From NCBI GenBank assembly GCA_963693315.1, contig OY856188.1, positions 270,253,114-270,317,113 on the forward strand: a stretch of DNA of 64,000 nucleotides, given 5' to 3'. The translations under genes were made by a program, and so were the position numbers. Under the pieces are notes generated by a model. It had not been told where the DNA came from and did not search any database. It saw only the letters and a program-made list of their open reading frames with translations. Shown one piece after another: positions 9,901-21,790 of the stretch. The stretch is from Diogma glabrata. Taxonomy: Eukaryota; Arthropoda; Insecta; Diptera; Cylindrotomidae. Every line of letters begins with the position of its first letter. The first letter of the stretch is position 1.

Positions 9901-12660
9901 TCGCTTAAGTTATATTTATATTGGAAAAACCTGGCTTTATTCATGTTTTTTTTTGTTGGATTTTATAAAAAAAAATGTTGTTTTTCCAAAAAAGTCTATA
10001 ATTTTTCTTTATTTTTCTGAGTGAATTGCGTGTGTGTGGGTGTGAGAATAATCAATAACACAAATATAGCACTGCTTGTGACGATTTTGCTAAAATCCAG
10101 AGTTGTTATAAGGAATCAAGGTTTTATGTCAAATTTCAATCACACAGAATTTGTAAAGCACTGTAGGTACAGTGTTCAAAAGGATGTAAACAGAGCTGTT
10201 CTAAACTAGGGAATATAGAAATTTTATTTCGGTGTTCATATAGTGTGTGTTTCCAATTTACATTTATTAGTATTATACTAAAATTAAAGAAATAAATATT
10301 GCGTGCTGCTAACTCACAAATTAACAATCAATATAATCTAAGCTAAAAGTTAAAACAAAACAAAAATAGCTATCACGACACGACTAAGATGAAACTAAGA
10401 CATTTTTTTCAACAAAATTTATCTTTTATCTTAACTAATTTAAAAAGTATTACATTTTTGTATTAAAATTTAAAACTCTGTAAGAAAATCATGATTAATT
10501 GCATTGTTTTCAATAAGTGAAAGGACCTAAGTTGTCTATTCTTGTCTTTTTTTCTATTCGTTATTTTTAATTAATCTTTTTTCTATCAAATGAAACGACA
10601 AGTTGTTTTTTTAGATACAGAAAAAAAAATATTGCCTTTCATTAAAAAAAAATTAAATTCTAGTTCAACTAAAACTATATACAAATAATGTTACATAAAC
10701 AACTACAACAGAACGTTAATAAATTAACGGCCTTGACACTTAAAACTAATCAATTTTTTTGTTATTGTAGATATATAATGAATGTATGGTATTATTTATT
10801 ATTCGAATAAAACAAATTCTACAGTTGAAGTGTAATGTGAAAATTAATATTTATTATTTTCAGACTAGTTACGGCACAGAATCGATAACTCATAAAAAAC
10901 ATAACTGAGTTCGAGGGTAAAAAACCCTAGGTTCTTAAATTTTAAATGATCAGGATTGAGAAATCGATTACATGTTAGATTGAAGGTCGATCTAGATTAC
11001 GTAGATTGGATTAAAGAACACTAAAGGTACTTAGGTTTCGAAATTATTTTCAAATCGGTCCAACCTTACTTCAGTTTTACATCAACATTGATTCAGATAT
11101 AAATAATGTATTATTTTATTTTTAAAATTTATTAATTTATTGGTAAACAAAACATTTGTTTTATTTTTAGAATTAAAAATCTTCTAAGAAAGAATTAAAT
11201 TTAAAACTATATCCTCGTGAATTATAATCGTTTTAAAAACAGTTTTTAGATTTAAGATGATTTAACACGGTTGCTTTTTGAGACTCGCGTGCTGTGAATT
11301 GTTATATATTATTTTTTAACATTATGAGAACCCGTTTTTTTAAAATCCGAATAAGCGTCCGAAATTCTTTTTAGGACTAAGAAAAAAGTCTTTTATTAAT
11401 AATTCAAGGTCATACGTATTTATTTTCTTAGCACGGCTCCTTTATAAATAAATAACTAGATAATGTGTTCATTAAATTATGTTTAATAAATCAACAATTC
11501 TGTAAACGAATTTTTGCATTTAAATAAAACTTGTTTAAAATTAATGGTTAAAATTTTACAGCAGAATAAATGACTCATAAAATATATACGTATGGACCAA
11601 AATTTTATGCATGAAACAAAAAGTCCCCGAATTACGTATACGTAAATATACGATAGATGCTTAAGCTGACGCTGTTTTTTTACACAGAGCGAATAATTTG
11701 AATAAAAAGAAGTGATTTGAAGGCGTCACGGTGAGCATTGTTTTGGATTAAAGTAATTTTTTTTGACATATTTATGAACATTATTTATTGTTAAGCTCTA
11801 TTAATTAAAAACGTTGAAAGATCTAGAATGTAATGATTATTGTCATAGTAAAGAACACTGGAAAGGCCAGTGATCTTAGGAATGGCGTGCTTTGTTTTAA
11901 TATTATAATGTGATTCCGAAAAGTGCTCTTAAAACAGTGCTGATCATTTTTTCCCGGTCAGAGGATTTTTCCGGTCGAAGCATGATCCCCACATTTGAAA
12001 CATATAAAGCAAACCATATGTTTATTTATGCTCATATCAGAACAATTTTGACATTAGTTTTAAAACAGCATCAAACTTTTGTAAGACCACATAAAAACCA
12101 AAGTGGTTACAAAGTAGTTCTGCTCATCAAAGAAATAAAAGGGATATTTGTTTTATATAACTAAGATACTCTACTTGAGGATATCCCAACATTCCTAGAC
12201 CTATGGACTCCAAATTTGGTACACATATATTTTAGGCCAATATCTTATATGGCATTAACTTTCAGATCCGAAGGTCAATTTTGGTATTTTTTTTTACTAC
12301 ATTTTTTTTTTTTATTATTATTTTTTATTTTCCAAAAAATTTTACAATTCATGTAGGAAAATATTACATACATAATAAAACAACTAAAAAGTACAATTAA
12401 AAAGTACAATTCATTGATCAATAATTTTCTTTTTCTTTATTTTATTTTTATTATACATATTGGTTTTTTTATTATTTTTTTTAGTATATTTTTTTATATC
12501 CAGCAATGTACTGTAGTATTTCTCTTGACTTTCGATAGTTTCGTATCTCGGGCTTACATCGTTCTATAGTTTTTTTTATCCTTGTAAAAACGCACCAACT
12601 ATTATTGTTATTGTGGTTGCGTCTTTTCGATATTTTTGTTTTTGTCATTTTGCTTTTAAG
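9901..12660. other. AT-rich spacer, nothing recognised
   Basis: No coding, RNA or TIR signal that I can support. A poly-T/poly-A tract lies near 12290-12345. The BEL element begins at 12666 beyond its target duplication at 12661-12665. Confidence 0.55.
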
Positions 12661-12665
12661 TGTTC

Positions 12666-13408
12666 TGGTAAAGATGATAACTAAAAAATAATAAATAAAT
12701 GAAATTTTATAAATTAGAGTTAAGAAAATATTAAAATTATATTGATTCAACTTATCTTAACATCTATTGTTGTAGCCGATATCTTAATTGCCTCGATTGT
12801 ATTTTTGTTTACTATCTATCACCTATTATTATTTTTAACAAAAACCAAAACAAATACAGAGTACACAAATTAAATCAAACGTCAAAAGGAAGCAGACATT
12901 GTGAATTATAAATTAAATATTATTAGACAGTACTAGATCGTATTAAATAGTACTAGATTGTATTCAGCAATGAGTTGATTTAAATGATCTCTTTAAATTT
13001 GCGCGGATAATTATTAAGTTCGAAATTCGGATCAAATTAAATTACGACGATCACGAAGGGGAAGTTCCAATCAAAATTGAAATTAAATAAAAACTCTTTC
13101 TATTCTTTGGTGACTGCGAACTTATAAGCATCAAAAAAAAGGAGATTAAGATATTGGCGATTTGGTAAATATTTTTTAATAAAAAAGAACTTGTGAAATT
13201 TATATAAATAATTAATAAAAAATATATAAATCTAAAAAAGGGAAATTAATAATAAAAAAAAGAAATTTATTAAAATATATTGAAATAAAATATTATTATT
13301 GTGATTTATTTATTTCTTTTATGTGATTTACAAATTATTTTCCCGATATTATTCGCAATCTTAAAAGTGCATCTAAAATTTGTTCCATATTTTTACGCAA
13401 AAAATACA
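12666..13408 (+). repeat. BEL 5' LTR
   Basis: It starts TGGTAAAGATGATAAC and ends AAATACA, so it has TG...CA ends. By homology with other LTR elements the promoter and polyadenylation signals lie within; several AATAAA motifs are present, but I cannot place the transcription start. Confidence 0.96.
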
Positions 13409-13426
13409 TGGTCCTTCGAGCCGGAT
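13409..13426 (+). promoter_or_regulatory. Primer-binding site of the BEL element
   Basis: TGGTCCTTCGAGCCGGAT begins immediately after the LTR's terminal CA. Starting with TGG it is complementary to a tRNA 3' CCA end, as needed to prime minus-strand DNA synthesis. I do not assign the tRNA species. Confidence 0.88.
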
Positions 13427-13738
13427 ATTTTTCAGTATCCAAATCAATATATTGTTCAGTTTCCCCAAAAACTATCTATTGTGAAAAAGGAAACGTTTTT
13501 AATATATACGAGTAGAAAACCACGCGAGATATCGATCATACTTCGATCATCGATTGGAAAATCTAAATTTTGTGGATTTCTTCTAAATAATCTAAAAAAA
13601 AGTGCTGTGAACTAATAAATTTAAAAACATTAAGTGACTATATCATAAACATTTGTTGATAAAAAGTGAGACGACTGTGATAATTTCGTGATACCGAACA
13701 TTTTAAAATAAAAGTGAGAAAAGTTAGTGATAAACGAA

Positions 13739-15532
13739 ATGGCGGACACGCGATCGATACAAAGAAAAATTAACCGCATCTCGCAAATTGAAACATTTGC
13801 TAAAAGTGATCTTTGTCGGGAACCAATAGAGCGTATTAAGGCTCAATTACAGTTGCTCAACGAGGAATATGATCATTACAAAGCTGCAGAGAAAAATTAT
13901 AAGGATGTTGCAGAGGTATTTGAATTGCAAGACATTTTTGAGACCAAATACTTTGCCATCAAGGGCAAACTTTTGCAAGCAGAATTATCAGCTGAAACAA
14001 ATCAAAAACACGAGGGTCTTGATACTAGTTTGCAAGAACTTATGGCGAATCAGCGGTCATTTCTCAATGAGGTTTCAAATCTAAATAGTAAAACCGACAA
14101 CGAAGTGCGCTTACCACGTGTAAATGTGCCGTTTTTTTCTGGGATATACTCCGAATTCGCTTCCTTCCGTGATTTATTCGAAGCATCCATCAATAGTAAC
14201 TCCAGGATTTCTAAGGTGCACAAATTACAATACCTCAAAGGATTATTAAAAGGCGAGGCTGCTGCTTTGGTGCGTCACATCGCAATAACTGAAGCAAATT
14301 ATGATGAGGCTTGGGAAATTATCACCAACCGTTATGATAAAAAGAAGCATGTGACAACGATGTTTCTAAAACAGTTCATGGAACAGCCATCAATCACTCA
14401 GGCTTCTGCTAAGGCAATCCACCATATGCGAGATGTATCTGATGAGGTTTTAAGAGGTCTAAAAGTTTTAGGAGATCAAGCAGAAGCACGCGATCCTTGG
14501 TTAATTTACATATACCTGAGCAAACTGGATCCAATAACCAAGCACGACTGGGCTCAGTACAGCTTCGACAACGAATTTCCGACTATTAAACAATTTTTTG
14601 AATTTCTTAACAGACAAAGCGATACATTAGAAAATTGTGAACCAACCAAACGAGTCGTACATCGCCAACCCCATAATCCAAACGTGAAAGTGATGCATGC
14701 AGATATCCAAGCCATAAGCTGTGTAAAGTGTTGTAATAATCATTATCTGCGCAATTGTGAAGAATTTCTCCAGCTTTCTGTAAATGACAGAAGAGGTTTC
14801 GTAGCCGAAAATAAATTATGTTTCATATGCTTGTTCAAAAATCATCGATCCCAGAATTGCCGTTCAAGATTTAGATGTGGAATATGTAAAGCGAAACATC
14901 ATACTACATTACATCAAGATGTACAAACACCAACAAGCACCGCAACGTTAAGCACAATAGTTATTCCGCCCACTTCGCAACCAACAATGATCAGTGATGA
15001 ATCGGTAAACGTCGCACATGCTACTACTATCAAGCGATTTACGGCTCTACTGCCAACAGCCATCATCAGGGTTCTTGACTCATCCAATCAATACCAGAGA
15101 TGTCGAGTACTATTAGATTCAGGAGCACAGGCATCGTTTATATCGGAATCATGTGCTCAACGCCTTGCATTACCCCGCACCAATGCGAAAGTTCTAATTA
15201 AAGGTCTGACACCTGGCACCGAATCGACGAAAGGTGCAATGACTCTCAAAACTATGTCACTATATGCTAATACTGAAGCGCTAGATGTAGATGTCTTAAT
15301 ACTTTCCAAGCTTACCAATTGTCTACCTACCTGTGAAATAAATGTGAATAATTTCGCAAAGATTCAAAAGCTGAAATTAGCAGATCCGCATTTTAACAAG
15401 CCTGGAGTAATAGATATTATCATTGGAGCGGATTACTTCTTTAACGTGTTGCGAGATGGTCGTTTGGATGATTTAGAAGACAATTTAATAGCCCAAATTC
15501 ATTGTTTGGATGGATATTATCGGGTAAAGTAA
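13739..15532 (+). CDS. BEL/Pao Gag-protease
   Basis: This would be the structural protein and protease part of the polyprotein. I start it at the ATG at 13739 (MADTRSIQRK); the frame is open a few codons further upstream but without an ATG. Residues about 1-120 are helical and charged. Residues about 125-300 match the BEL gag core (DUF1759 style: VPFFSG, then LKGLLKGEAAALV). Three zinc-knuckle-like motifs lie near residues 328 (C-x2-C-x3-H-x4-C), 360 (C-x2-C-x4-H-x4-C) and 379 (C-x2-C-x3-H-x4-H). The aspartic protease motif LLDSGAQASF is near residue 458. The frame ends in an out-of-frame tail (HCLDGYYRVK); the family normally continues here into pol, so the stop at 15530-15532 reflects a one-base frame change just upstream. 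Confidence 0.93.
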   Translation: MADTRSIQRKINRISQIETFAKSDLCREPIERIKAQLQLLNEEYDHYKAAEKNYKDVAEVFELQDIFETKYFAIKGKLLQAELSAETNQKHEGLDTSLQELMANQRSFLNEVSNLNSKTDNEVRLPRVNVPFFSGIYSEFASFRDLFEASINSNSRISKVHKLQYLKGLLKGEAAALVRHIAITEANYDEAWEIITNRYDKKKHVTTMFLKQFMEQPSITQASAKAIHHMRDVSDEVLRGLKVLGDQAEARDPWLIYIYLSKLDPITKHDWAQYSFDNEFPTIKQFFEFLNRQSDTLENCEPTKRVVHRQPHNPNVKVMHADIQAISCVKCCNNHYLRNCEEFLQLSVNDRRGFVAENKLCFICLFKNHRSQNCRSRFRCGICKAKHHTTLHQDVQTPTSTATLSTIVIPPTSQPTMISDESVNVAHATTIKRFTALLPTAIIRVLDSSNQYQRCRVLLDSGAQASFISESCAQRLALPRTNAKVLIKGLTPGTESTKGAMTLKTMSLYANTEALDVDVLILSKLTNCLPTCEINVNNFAKIQKLKLADPHFNKPGVIDIIIGADYFFNVLRDGRLDDLEDNLIAQIHCLDGYYRVK

Positions 15533-18500
15533 ATAATTCCGAAAAGCGATCAACCAGTTTGAGTTTCCACATTGGTCTGGACGTCGATGCTACTCTCCAA
15601 AGATTCTGGGAAATTGAAGAACTTCCTGTATACAAACCTTTTACAGATGAAGAGATTGAATGTGAACAGCATTTTAAATCAAATTTAGCACGAGATGTTA
15701 CTGGTAAATATGTTGTTAACTTACCTTTCAAAAAATTATATCACTCATTAGGGAATTCATTGGCGGTTGCGAAGAAGCGATTTTTTAATTTAGAGAAAAA
15801 ACTAAATCACGAGCCCGAATTAAAGTCAGAGTATACCAACATCATTCAAGAGTACATTAAGTTGGGACATTTAATCGAGATTCCAGGTGAAGTTTCCTTT
15901 GAAAAACCACAAAACACCTATTACTTACCACATCACGCCGTCACAAAGGAGGAAAGCACCACAACAAAGCTGCGTATTGTATTTGACGGATCCAGTAAAA
16001 CTACAAACGGAAATTCAATCAACGATGTACTCATGATTGGTCCAACAATTCAGCCAACTTTATGGACTACATTAATGAAATTCCGATACAATAAAATTGC
16101 GCTTACGGCTGACATTGAGAAAATGTATCGGCAAGTTATGATAGCCCCAGAGGATCAAGATTATCAACGTATTTTATGGAGACAAAATGTTAGCGAACCA
16201 CTCTCACATTATAAATTAAGCACCGTAACGTTTGGAATGGCCAGTTCAGCTTTTCTAGCCATTCGATCTCTGCATCAAACAGCTTTCGATTTCCAAAAAG
16301 ATTTTCCAGTCATAGCGGATGAAATTCTCACCAAATTTTATATAGATGACTACCTATCCGGTGCTGATACAATTGAAGAAGCCAAATTCCTAAAAGAAAA
16401 ATTAAAATTTGTATTACAAATGAGAGGTTTTAATTTACGAAAATGGGAATCAAACGCTATTGAGTTATCAGACCAGCCTAACATAAAGGAAGAGTCGATG
16501 GTAACCATACGAGAACCAAATGCAACAACCAAAATATTAGGTCTACAGTGAGAGTCCAATAAGGATCAATTATCTTTCAAAGTGAATTTTCCTGAGCAAG
16601 CCATATCGACCAAGCGATCATTATTGTCAAACGCTTCCAAGGTTTTTGATCCCCTTGGCTTATTATCACCATCAATCATTATGGCTAAAATCCTATATCA
16701 GAAGTTGTGGCTAAGGAAACTGGAATGGGACGACGAATTGCCAGACGATATTGCGATAGTGTGGAATCGATTAAAAGAAGAATTACCACTGCTCGAACAG
16801 CTCAAAATAACTCGATACATAAAAAAGGATGATATGCAGATCCACGGATTCTGTGACGCTAGTGAGCGCGCTTATGCAGCTGTAATTTACAGTCGATTCA
16901 TAGATGAGAATGGAGAGATACAAATAGAGCTCATCACATCAAAAACCAAGGTGGCTCCGATAAAGCAAATCTCACTTCCAAGATTGGAATTGTGTGGGGC
17001 ACACCTCTTAGCGAAATTAATAACCGAAGTGAAGAATACATTACCTGATGATGTGCCTATCTATAGTTGGACAGATTCAACTATTGTCTTAGCGTGGTTG
17101 TCCGACCACCCCTCTAAATGGAAAACGTTCGTAGCGAATCGCGTATCTCAAATTCAGGAGTTGCTACCAAGACGTCATTGGCATCACGTGAAATCAGAAA
17201 GTAATCCAGCCGACTACGCATCTAGAGGTGTATTTCCATCTAAACTATTGTCCCTGCATCAATGGTGGCATGGACCGCCGTGGTTAACTGAACAAGAATC
17301 TTTGTGGCCAACTTTAAAGCTTGATGTGTACTACGATGATACCATTTGTGAAATAAAGAAAAATGTCAGCTCATTACCACTGTTTCACACCACACAATGT
17401 ATGGATGATGGTAACGAAATATATCCAGCTGTTCTAAGCAAGACGTTTTCTTTCACTAAATCAATTCGTATTATATGTTATATACTCAGATTTATTGAAA
17501 ATGCGAGAAAAGATAAGAGCTTACGTCAAAATGAAGGTATAACGCTCAAGGAAATTACAAACGCCACAGATAAATTAATAAAATGGGTGCAACGTCAAGA
17601 ATATTCAACTGAAATACGAGCACTCATGAAAGATAAAGAGCTACCTAAAAACAATAAACTATTATCACTCGCCCCATTTTTGGATGATAATGGCATACTA
17701 CGCGTAGGTGGAAGGCTAAATAACTCCACTTACCCATATGATTTCAAACACCCGATTATTCTACCTAATTCCCATATCCTGAGTAGAATGATAATTTCCT
17801 TCTTCCATTTAAAATATCTTCATCCTGGCCCATCCCATACATCCCATCTAATCCGTCAAGTATATTGGATCGTGAAAGGCAGAGCTGTAATAAGAAAAGA
17901 AGTAAGAAAGTGCATCCAGTGTTTTAAAAATAAAGCGAAAACAACAAAGCAGCTTATGGGAGAACTTCCAGCCGTCCGTATAACCCCAGCCAGACCATTT
18001 GCAAAGTGCGGCATAGATTATGCTGGCCCAATCCTATTAGCCAGTAAAAGAGGTCGAGGAGCAAAGATGATTAAAGGATACATCGCAATATTCGTATGCA
18101 TGGTCACCAAAGCGATACATATTGAAGCAGTCACAGAACTCACTACCGATGCTTTTATTGCGGCATTAAAACGATTTTCGGCAAGAAGAAACGTCCCGAG
18201 CGAGATTTACTCCGATAACGGCACCAATTTTGTTGGAGCCAACAGACAGCTAAAAGAGGTATTTGAATTTAATAAATCAAAAATAAACGATTCAGTCATT
18301 TCAGAATTTTGTGCAACCAACCAAATTAACTGGCATCATATACCCCCATCCGCTCCTCACTTCGGCGGATTATGGGAATCTGCTGTGAAGTCGGTTAAAA
18401 CTCATCTCAATAGGGTAACCGGCAATTGTCATCTGACATTTGAAGAAATGTCCACATTACTTTGCCAAATTGAAGGCATATTGAACTCCCGGCCACTTTG

Positions 18501-18915
18501 TCCTGCATCTGAAGATGATGAATCTTTTACAGCGCTTACACCTGCACATTTCCTAACAGGATCGTCTATGTCATCAGTGCCTGAGCATGACTTGAATGAT
18601 GTCTCTGAATCCCGATTATCACGATGGCAGCAAATCCAACAGCGGACACAAAGTTTTTGGAAACGATTTCATAAAGAGTATCTCAACAACTTGCAGCAAA
18701 GAAGCAAATGGAAAACCTGTGAAGAAAACATTAAAATCGGCGATTTAGTGTTAATCAAAGAAGACAACCTACCTTCCTGTAAATGGGCTATGGGACGGAT
18801 AATCCAAAATCACCCCGATAGCAAAGGAATAACGAGAGTAGTCACCATAAAAACGGCATCGAATATATTAACAAGACCCATCATTAAAATTTGTAAGCTT
18901 CCAGTGGATTCTTAA
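15502..18915 (+). pseudogene. BEL/Pao Pol (RT, RNase H, integrase), interrupted by one TGA
   Basis: This is the replication and integration part of the BEL polyprotein. It resumes with LFGWILSGKV in the -1 frame relative to gag. RT carries KLRIVFDGSSK and the catalytic box YIDDYLSG near residue 279. RNase H shows GFCDASERAYAA, LPRLELCGAHL and SWTDST. Integrase has an HHCC zinc region (17808-17930) and a DDE core: D in CGIDYAGPI, D in YSDNGTNFVGA, E in GLWESAVKS. A C-terminal domain (18640-18900, GDLVLIKEDNLPSCKW) follows, as in DUF5641. At 16549-16551 a TGA stands where the family has W (after KILGLQ); the frame is otherwise open to 18915, so one point change separates the two halves. Confidence 0.92.
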
Positions 18916-18962
18916 TGTAACTAGTTGACGAAACACAAGTATTCCGTCAACGGCCTGGACTA

Positions 18963-19704
18963 TGGTAAAGATGATAACTAAAAAATAATAAATAAATGAA
19001 ATTTTATAAATTAGAGTTAAGAAAATATTAAAATTATATTGATTCAACTTATCTTAACATCTATTGTTGTAGCCGATATCTTAATTGCCTCGATTGTATT
19101 TTTGTTTACTATCTATCACCTATTATTATTTTTAACAAAAACCAAAACAAATACAGAGTACACAAATTAAATCAAACGTCAAAAGGAAGCAGACATTGTG
19201 AATTATAAATTAAATATTATTAGACAGTACTAGATCGTATTAAATAGTACTAGATTGTATTCAGCAATGAGTTGATTTAAATGATCTCTTTAAATTTGCG
19301 CGGATAATTATTAAGTTCGAAATTCGGATCAAATTAAATTACGACGATCACGAAGGGGAAGTTCCAATCAAAATTGAAATTAAATAAAAACTCTTTCTAT
19401 TCTTTGGTGACTGCGAACTTATAAGCATCAAAAAAAAGGAGATTAAGATATTGGCGATTTGGTAAATATTTTTTAATAAAAAAGAACTTGTGAAATTTAT
19501 ATAAATAATTAATAAAAAATATATAAATCTAAAAAAGGGAAATTAATAATAAAAAAAGAAATTTATTAAAATATATTGAAATAAAATATTATTATTGTGA
19601 TTTATTTATTTCTTTTATGTGATTTACAAATTATTTTCCCGATATTATTCGCAATCTTAAAAGTGCATCTAAAATTTGTTCCATATTTTTACGCAAAAAA
19701 TACA
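18963..19704 (+). repeat. BEL 3' LTR
   Basis: It is the same sequence as 12666-13408 apart from one base missing in an A-run. It is preceded by cgtcaacggcctggacta, where the polypurine tract would be expected but is not a clean purine run. It is followed directly by the TGTTC duplication. Confidence 0.96.
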
Positions 19705-19709
19705 TGTTC

Positions 19710-20760
19710 AAACTCAATAAAACCACGAGTTATTCACGTGCATTGGTTAGTTTTTGCACAATCCTATTTAACTTGTACTGTGAAGTTAGAAGTGGTACTG
19801 GCAGTTAGAATTAAGTCATCAATTTTTTAGTAACCTGAAATTGGAAAGATTTTTTATCTTGACTACGCCGTACTCTTACAAGAACAAATCTACAACCAAC
19901 ACTACCCAAGTGACACCACGCGTCTCATACTATACTATACTTATACTAGACTGTACTGGTTATTTTTATTCGCATTGAGGGCAAAGGTACACTCAAGAGT
20001 CTAATTAATTCCTCCAATCTTTGTCATAAAAACGTGTTTTAATTTTTAATTTTTATTATTAAAAAAATCAAATGGGACTTGAATCTAGACAAATGTCTTA
20101 ATTTGCTTGTGATTTTTATGACTTGAATCTTCTGACTGATATTATGAACGTCATTACGTTATGAAATGTTGTGAGTGGTTTATAATATGTTGTAAATTGA
20201 AAATGAATTTTTGTGTGATTGCATTTGTAAACGATGTGATTATTTTTTGGAAAATAATCAGAAACCGAAAATTTAAATATTTGACTTACATATACAGAAA
20301 ATAACATTAATTTACCACAATTTCTTAATATAAAAATTTAAATTTCAGTATACCGTAATGAAATAAGGCAAACAAAAATTTTTAGGAAAATATAATGTCT
20401 TTGATTTGCTTAAAAAAAATTGGCTATAAACAATAAAAATTCTTTTAATTAAAAACTATAGTAATTTTTTAAATCACCGAATTTAATTATTTATAATTTT
20501 TTTGATTTTATTATTGGTCTAAATTTGAAATTATTATCTTTTTTTCCATTAAAGTAAATGTCAAACTAAGTTATAAATAGGGGTAAATTTGACAACAACG
20601 GTTTATGATCAGAAGTCGGTAAATATATAGAATTCTTCCGTCACTCCCGATGACCTTGAAAATGGAGTATGTTGTGCAGCTTTTTATACTGAACAACAAT
20701 ATGTATATATAGGGCGCGGAAAACATTACTTGATAGACTTTTTGTATGTTGAAAATATCA
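19710..20760. other. AT-rich spacer, nothing recognised
   Basis: It contains short TATAC-type simple sequence near 19930-19960. No supported gene or element. Confidence 0.5.
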
Positions 20761-20762
20761 AT

Positions 20763-21038
20763 CATCTGATAGATTATTGTTTTGTTTTGTCGGTGAAATA
20801 TTTTAAGATCTAATATTATATGATATATTATTTTATATTTCACTCGCTTCTGCGACCCTGCAGACCTTCGATCAATAGCACCCCCCCTCTCCCCCCCCCC
20901 CTCCTCCAGCACCTATCCCTTCATCTGATAGATTATTGTTTTGTTTTGTCGGTCAAATATTTTAAGATCTAATATTATATGATATATTATTTTATATTTC
21001 ACTCGCTTCTACGACCTTGCAGACCTTCGATAAATATG
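20763..21038 (+). repeat. Direct repeat of about 115 bp around a C/T-rich tract
   Basis: The segment beginning catctgatagattattg at 20763-20878 is repeated at 20922-21038 with a few substitutions (for example GCGACCCTGCAG versus ACGACCTTGCAG). Between them is a pyrimidine tract (about 20880-20906) of mostly C. Confidence 0.9.
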
Positions 21039-21299
21039 TGGTTGTTCAGACTAGATCGTGCTACTTCAGCATGTTTTTTTAATAAAAAAATGGTTTATTA
21101 TCGAATAAAAAATTGTGTCTAAAATATTTTTGTCTATAAAATATTGATAAAACCAAAATTTCAAAAACACAGTGTTAAGGTAGAAAAACAACACGGACGA
21201 ACGATAACGATGGACGTTAAAAAAACGTCTACAATATCGCTGTTGTAACCACAACAAAGACGTCAGCGTGAAAAGCTGTCAAAATTAAAATTGCAAGTT

Positions 21300-21790
21300 T
21301 GAATTTTTGACAATAAGTCAAAAGCTGGGCACCGCAAAATTCTAAAAAAAAATGCAACGAATTCCAACGAATTCATTAGATGCTCTTTCAAATGACACTC
21401 CACTCGCTTGGGTCAAAAAAAGTTTTTTTTACCCCCTCTACCCCGGTCCTCTAAACATACAGAAATATAATTATTTGAGACTTCGCTATAGTTTTCGTAC
21501 AAAATTTAGCAAATTTCCTAACTCTGTGAATTTTTACAAATTTTTCTGTCAATCTGTGTCGAAACGTAGGGAGGACGGTCTGAAAGTCGCATTTTTTTTA
21601 CTATAACTCAAAAACTGGGCATCGCAAAATTCTAAAAAAATTGCTTTGTTTTCTAAATTAAGTGCTCTTTCAAATGACCCCACTTGACCACATTTTAAAT
21701 AGTGTTTTTACCCCTCCTCATTTCCACCCCCTTAATAAATCTAATTATGAGAATATGACACTTTTTTATATTTTTAATTAAAAACTTACT
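21300..21790 (+). repeat. Two degenerate copies of a unit of about 290 bp
   Basis: CTGGGCACCGCAAAATTCTA at about 21327 and ctgggcatcgcaaaattcta at about 21615 start matching blocks. Each is followed by a GCTCTTTCAAATGAC block and by C-rich text (tacccc). The sequence is typical of a dispersed non-coding repeat, but the family is unknown to me. Confidence 0.65.

Larger units (their letters stand above)
12666..19704 (+). mobile_element. BEL/Pao LTR retrotransposon, near full length (7.04 kb)
   Basis: It has two LTRs of 743 and 742 bp, a primer-binding site directly after the 5' LTR, gag-protease then pol in the BEL/Pao order, and a perfect 5-bp target duplication TGTTC (12661-12665 and 19705-19709). 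In the stretches compared, the LTRs differ only by one base in an A-run (near 13255 versus 19550), so integration was recent. Coding is interrupted by a frameshift near 15496 and a TGA at 16549, so this copy is unlikely to be autonomous as assembled. BEL/Pao gag and pol normally form one continuous frame (family knowledge). Confidence 0.97.

Noticed and set aside
13301..13615. 104-codon frame across the BEL LTR end, PBS and leader
   Set aside because: It crosses the LTR border and primer-binding site; its start is duplicated in the 3' LTR, where it diverges. It is a leader artefact.
15490..15505. Programmed -1 frameshift between BEL gag and pol
   Set aside because: No X-XXY-YYZ slippery heptamer is in phase here, and BEL/Pao elements normally use one continuous frame. 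A mutation or sequencing error is likelier.
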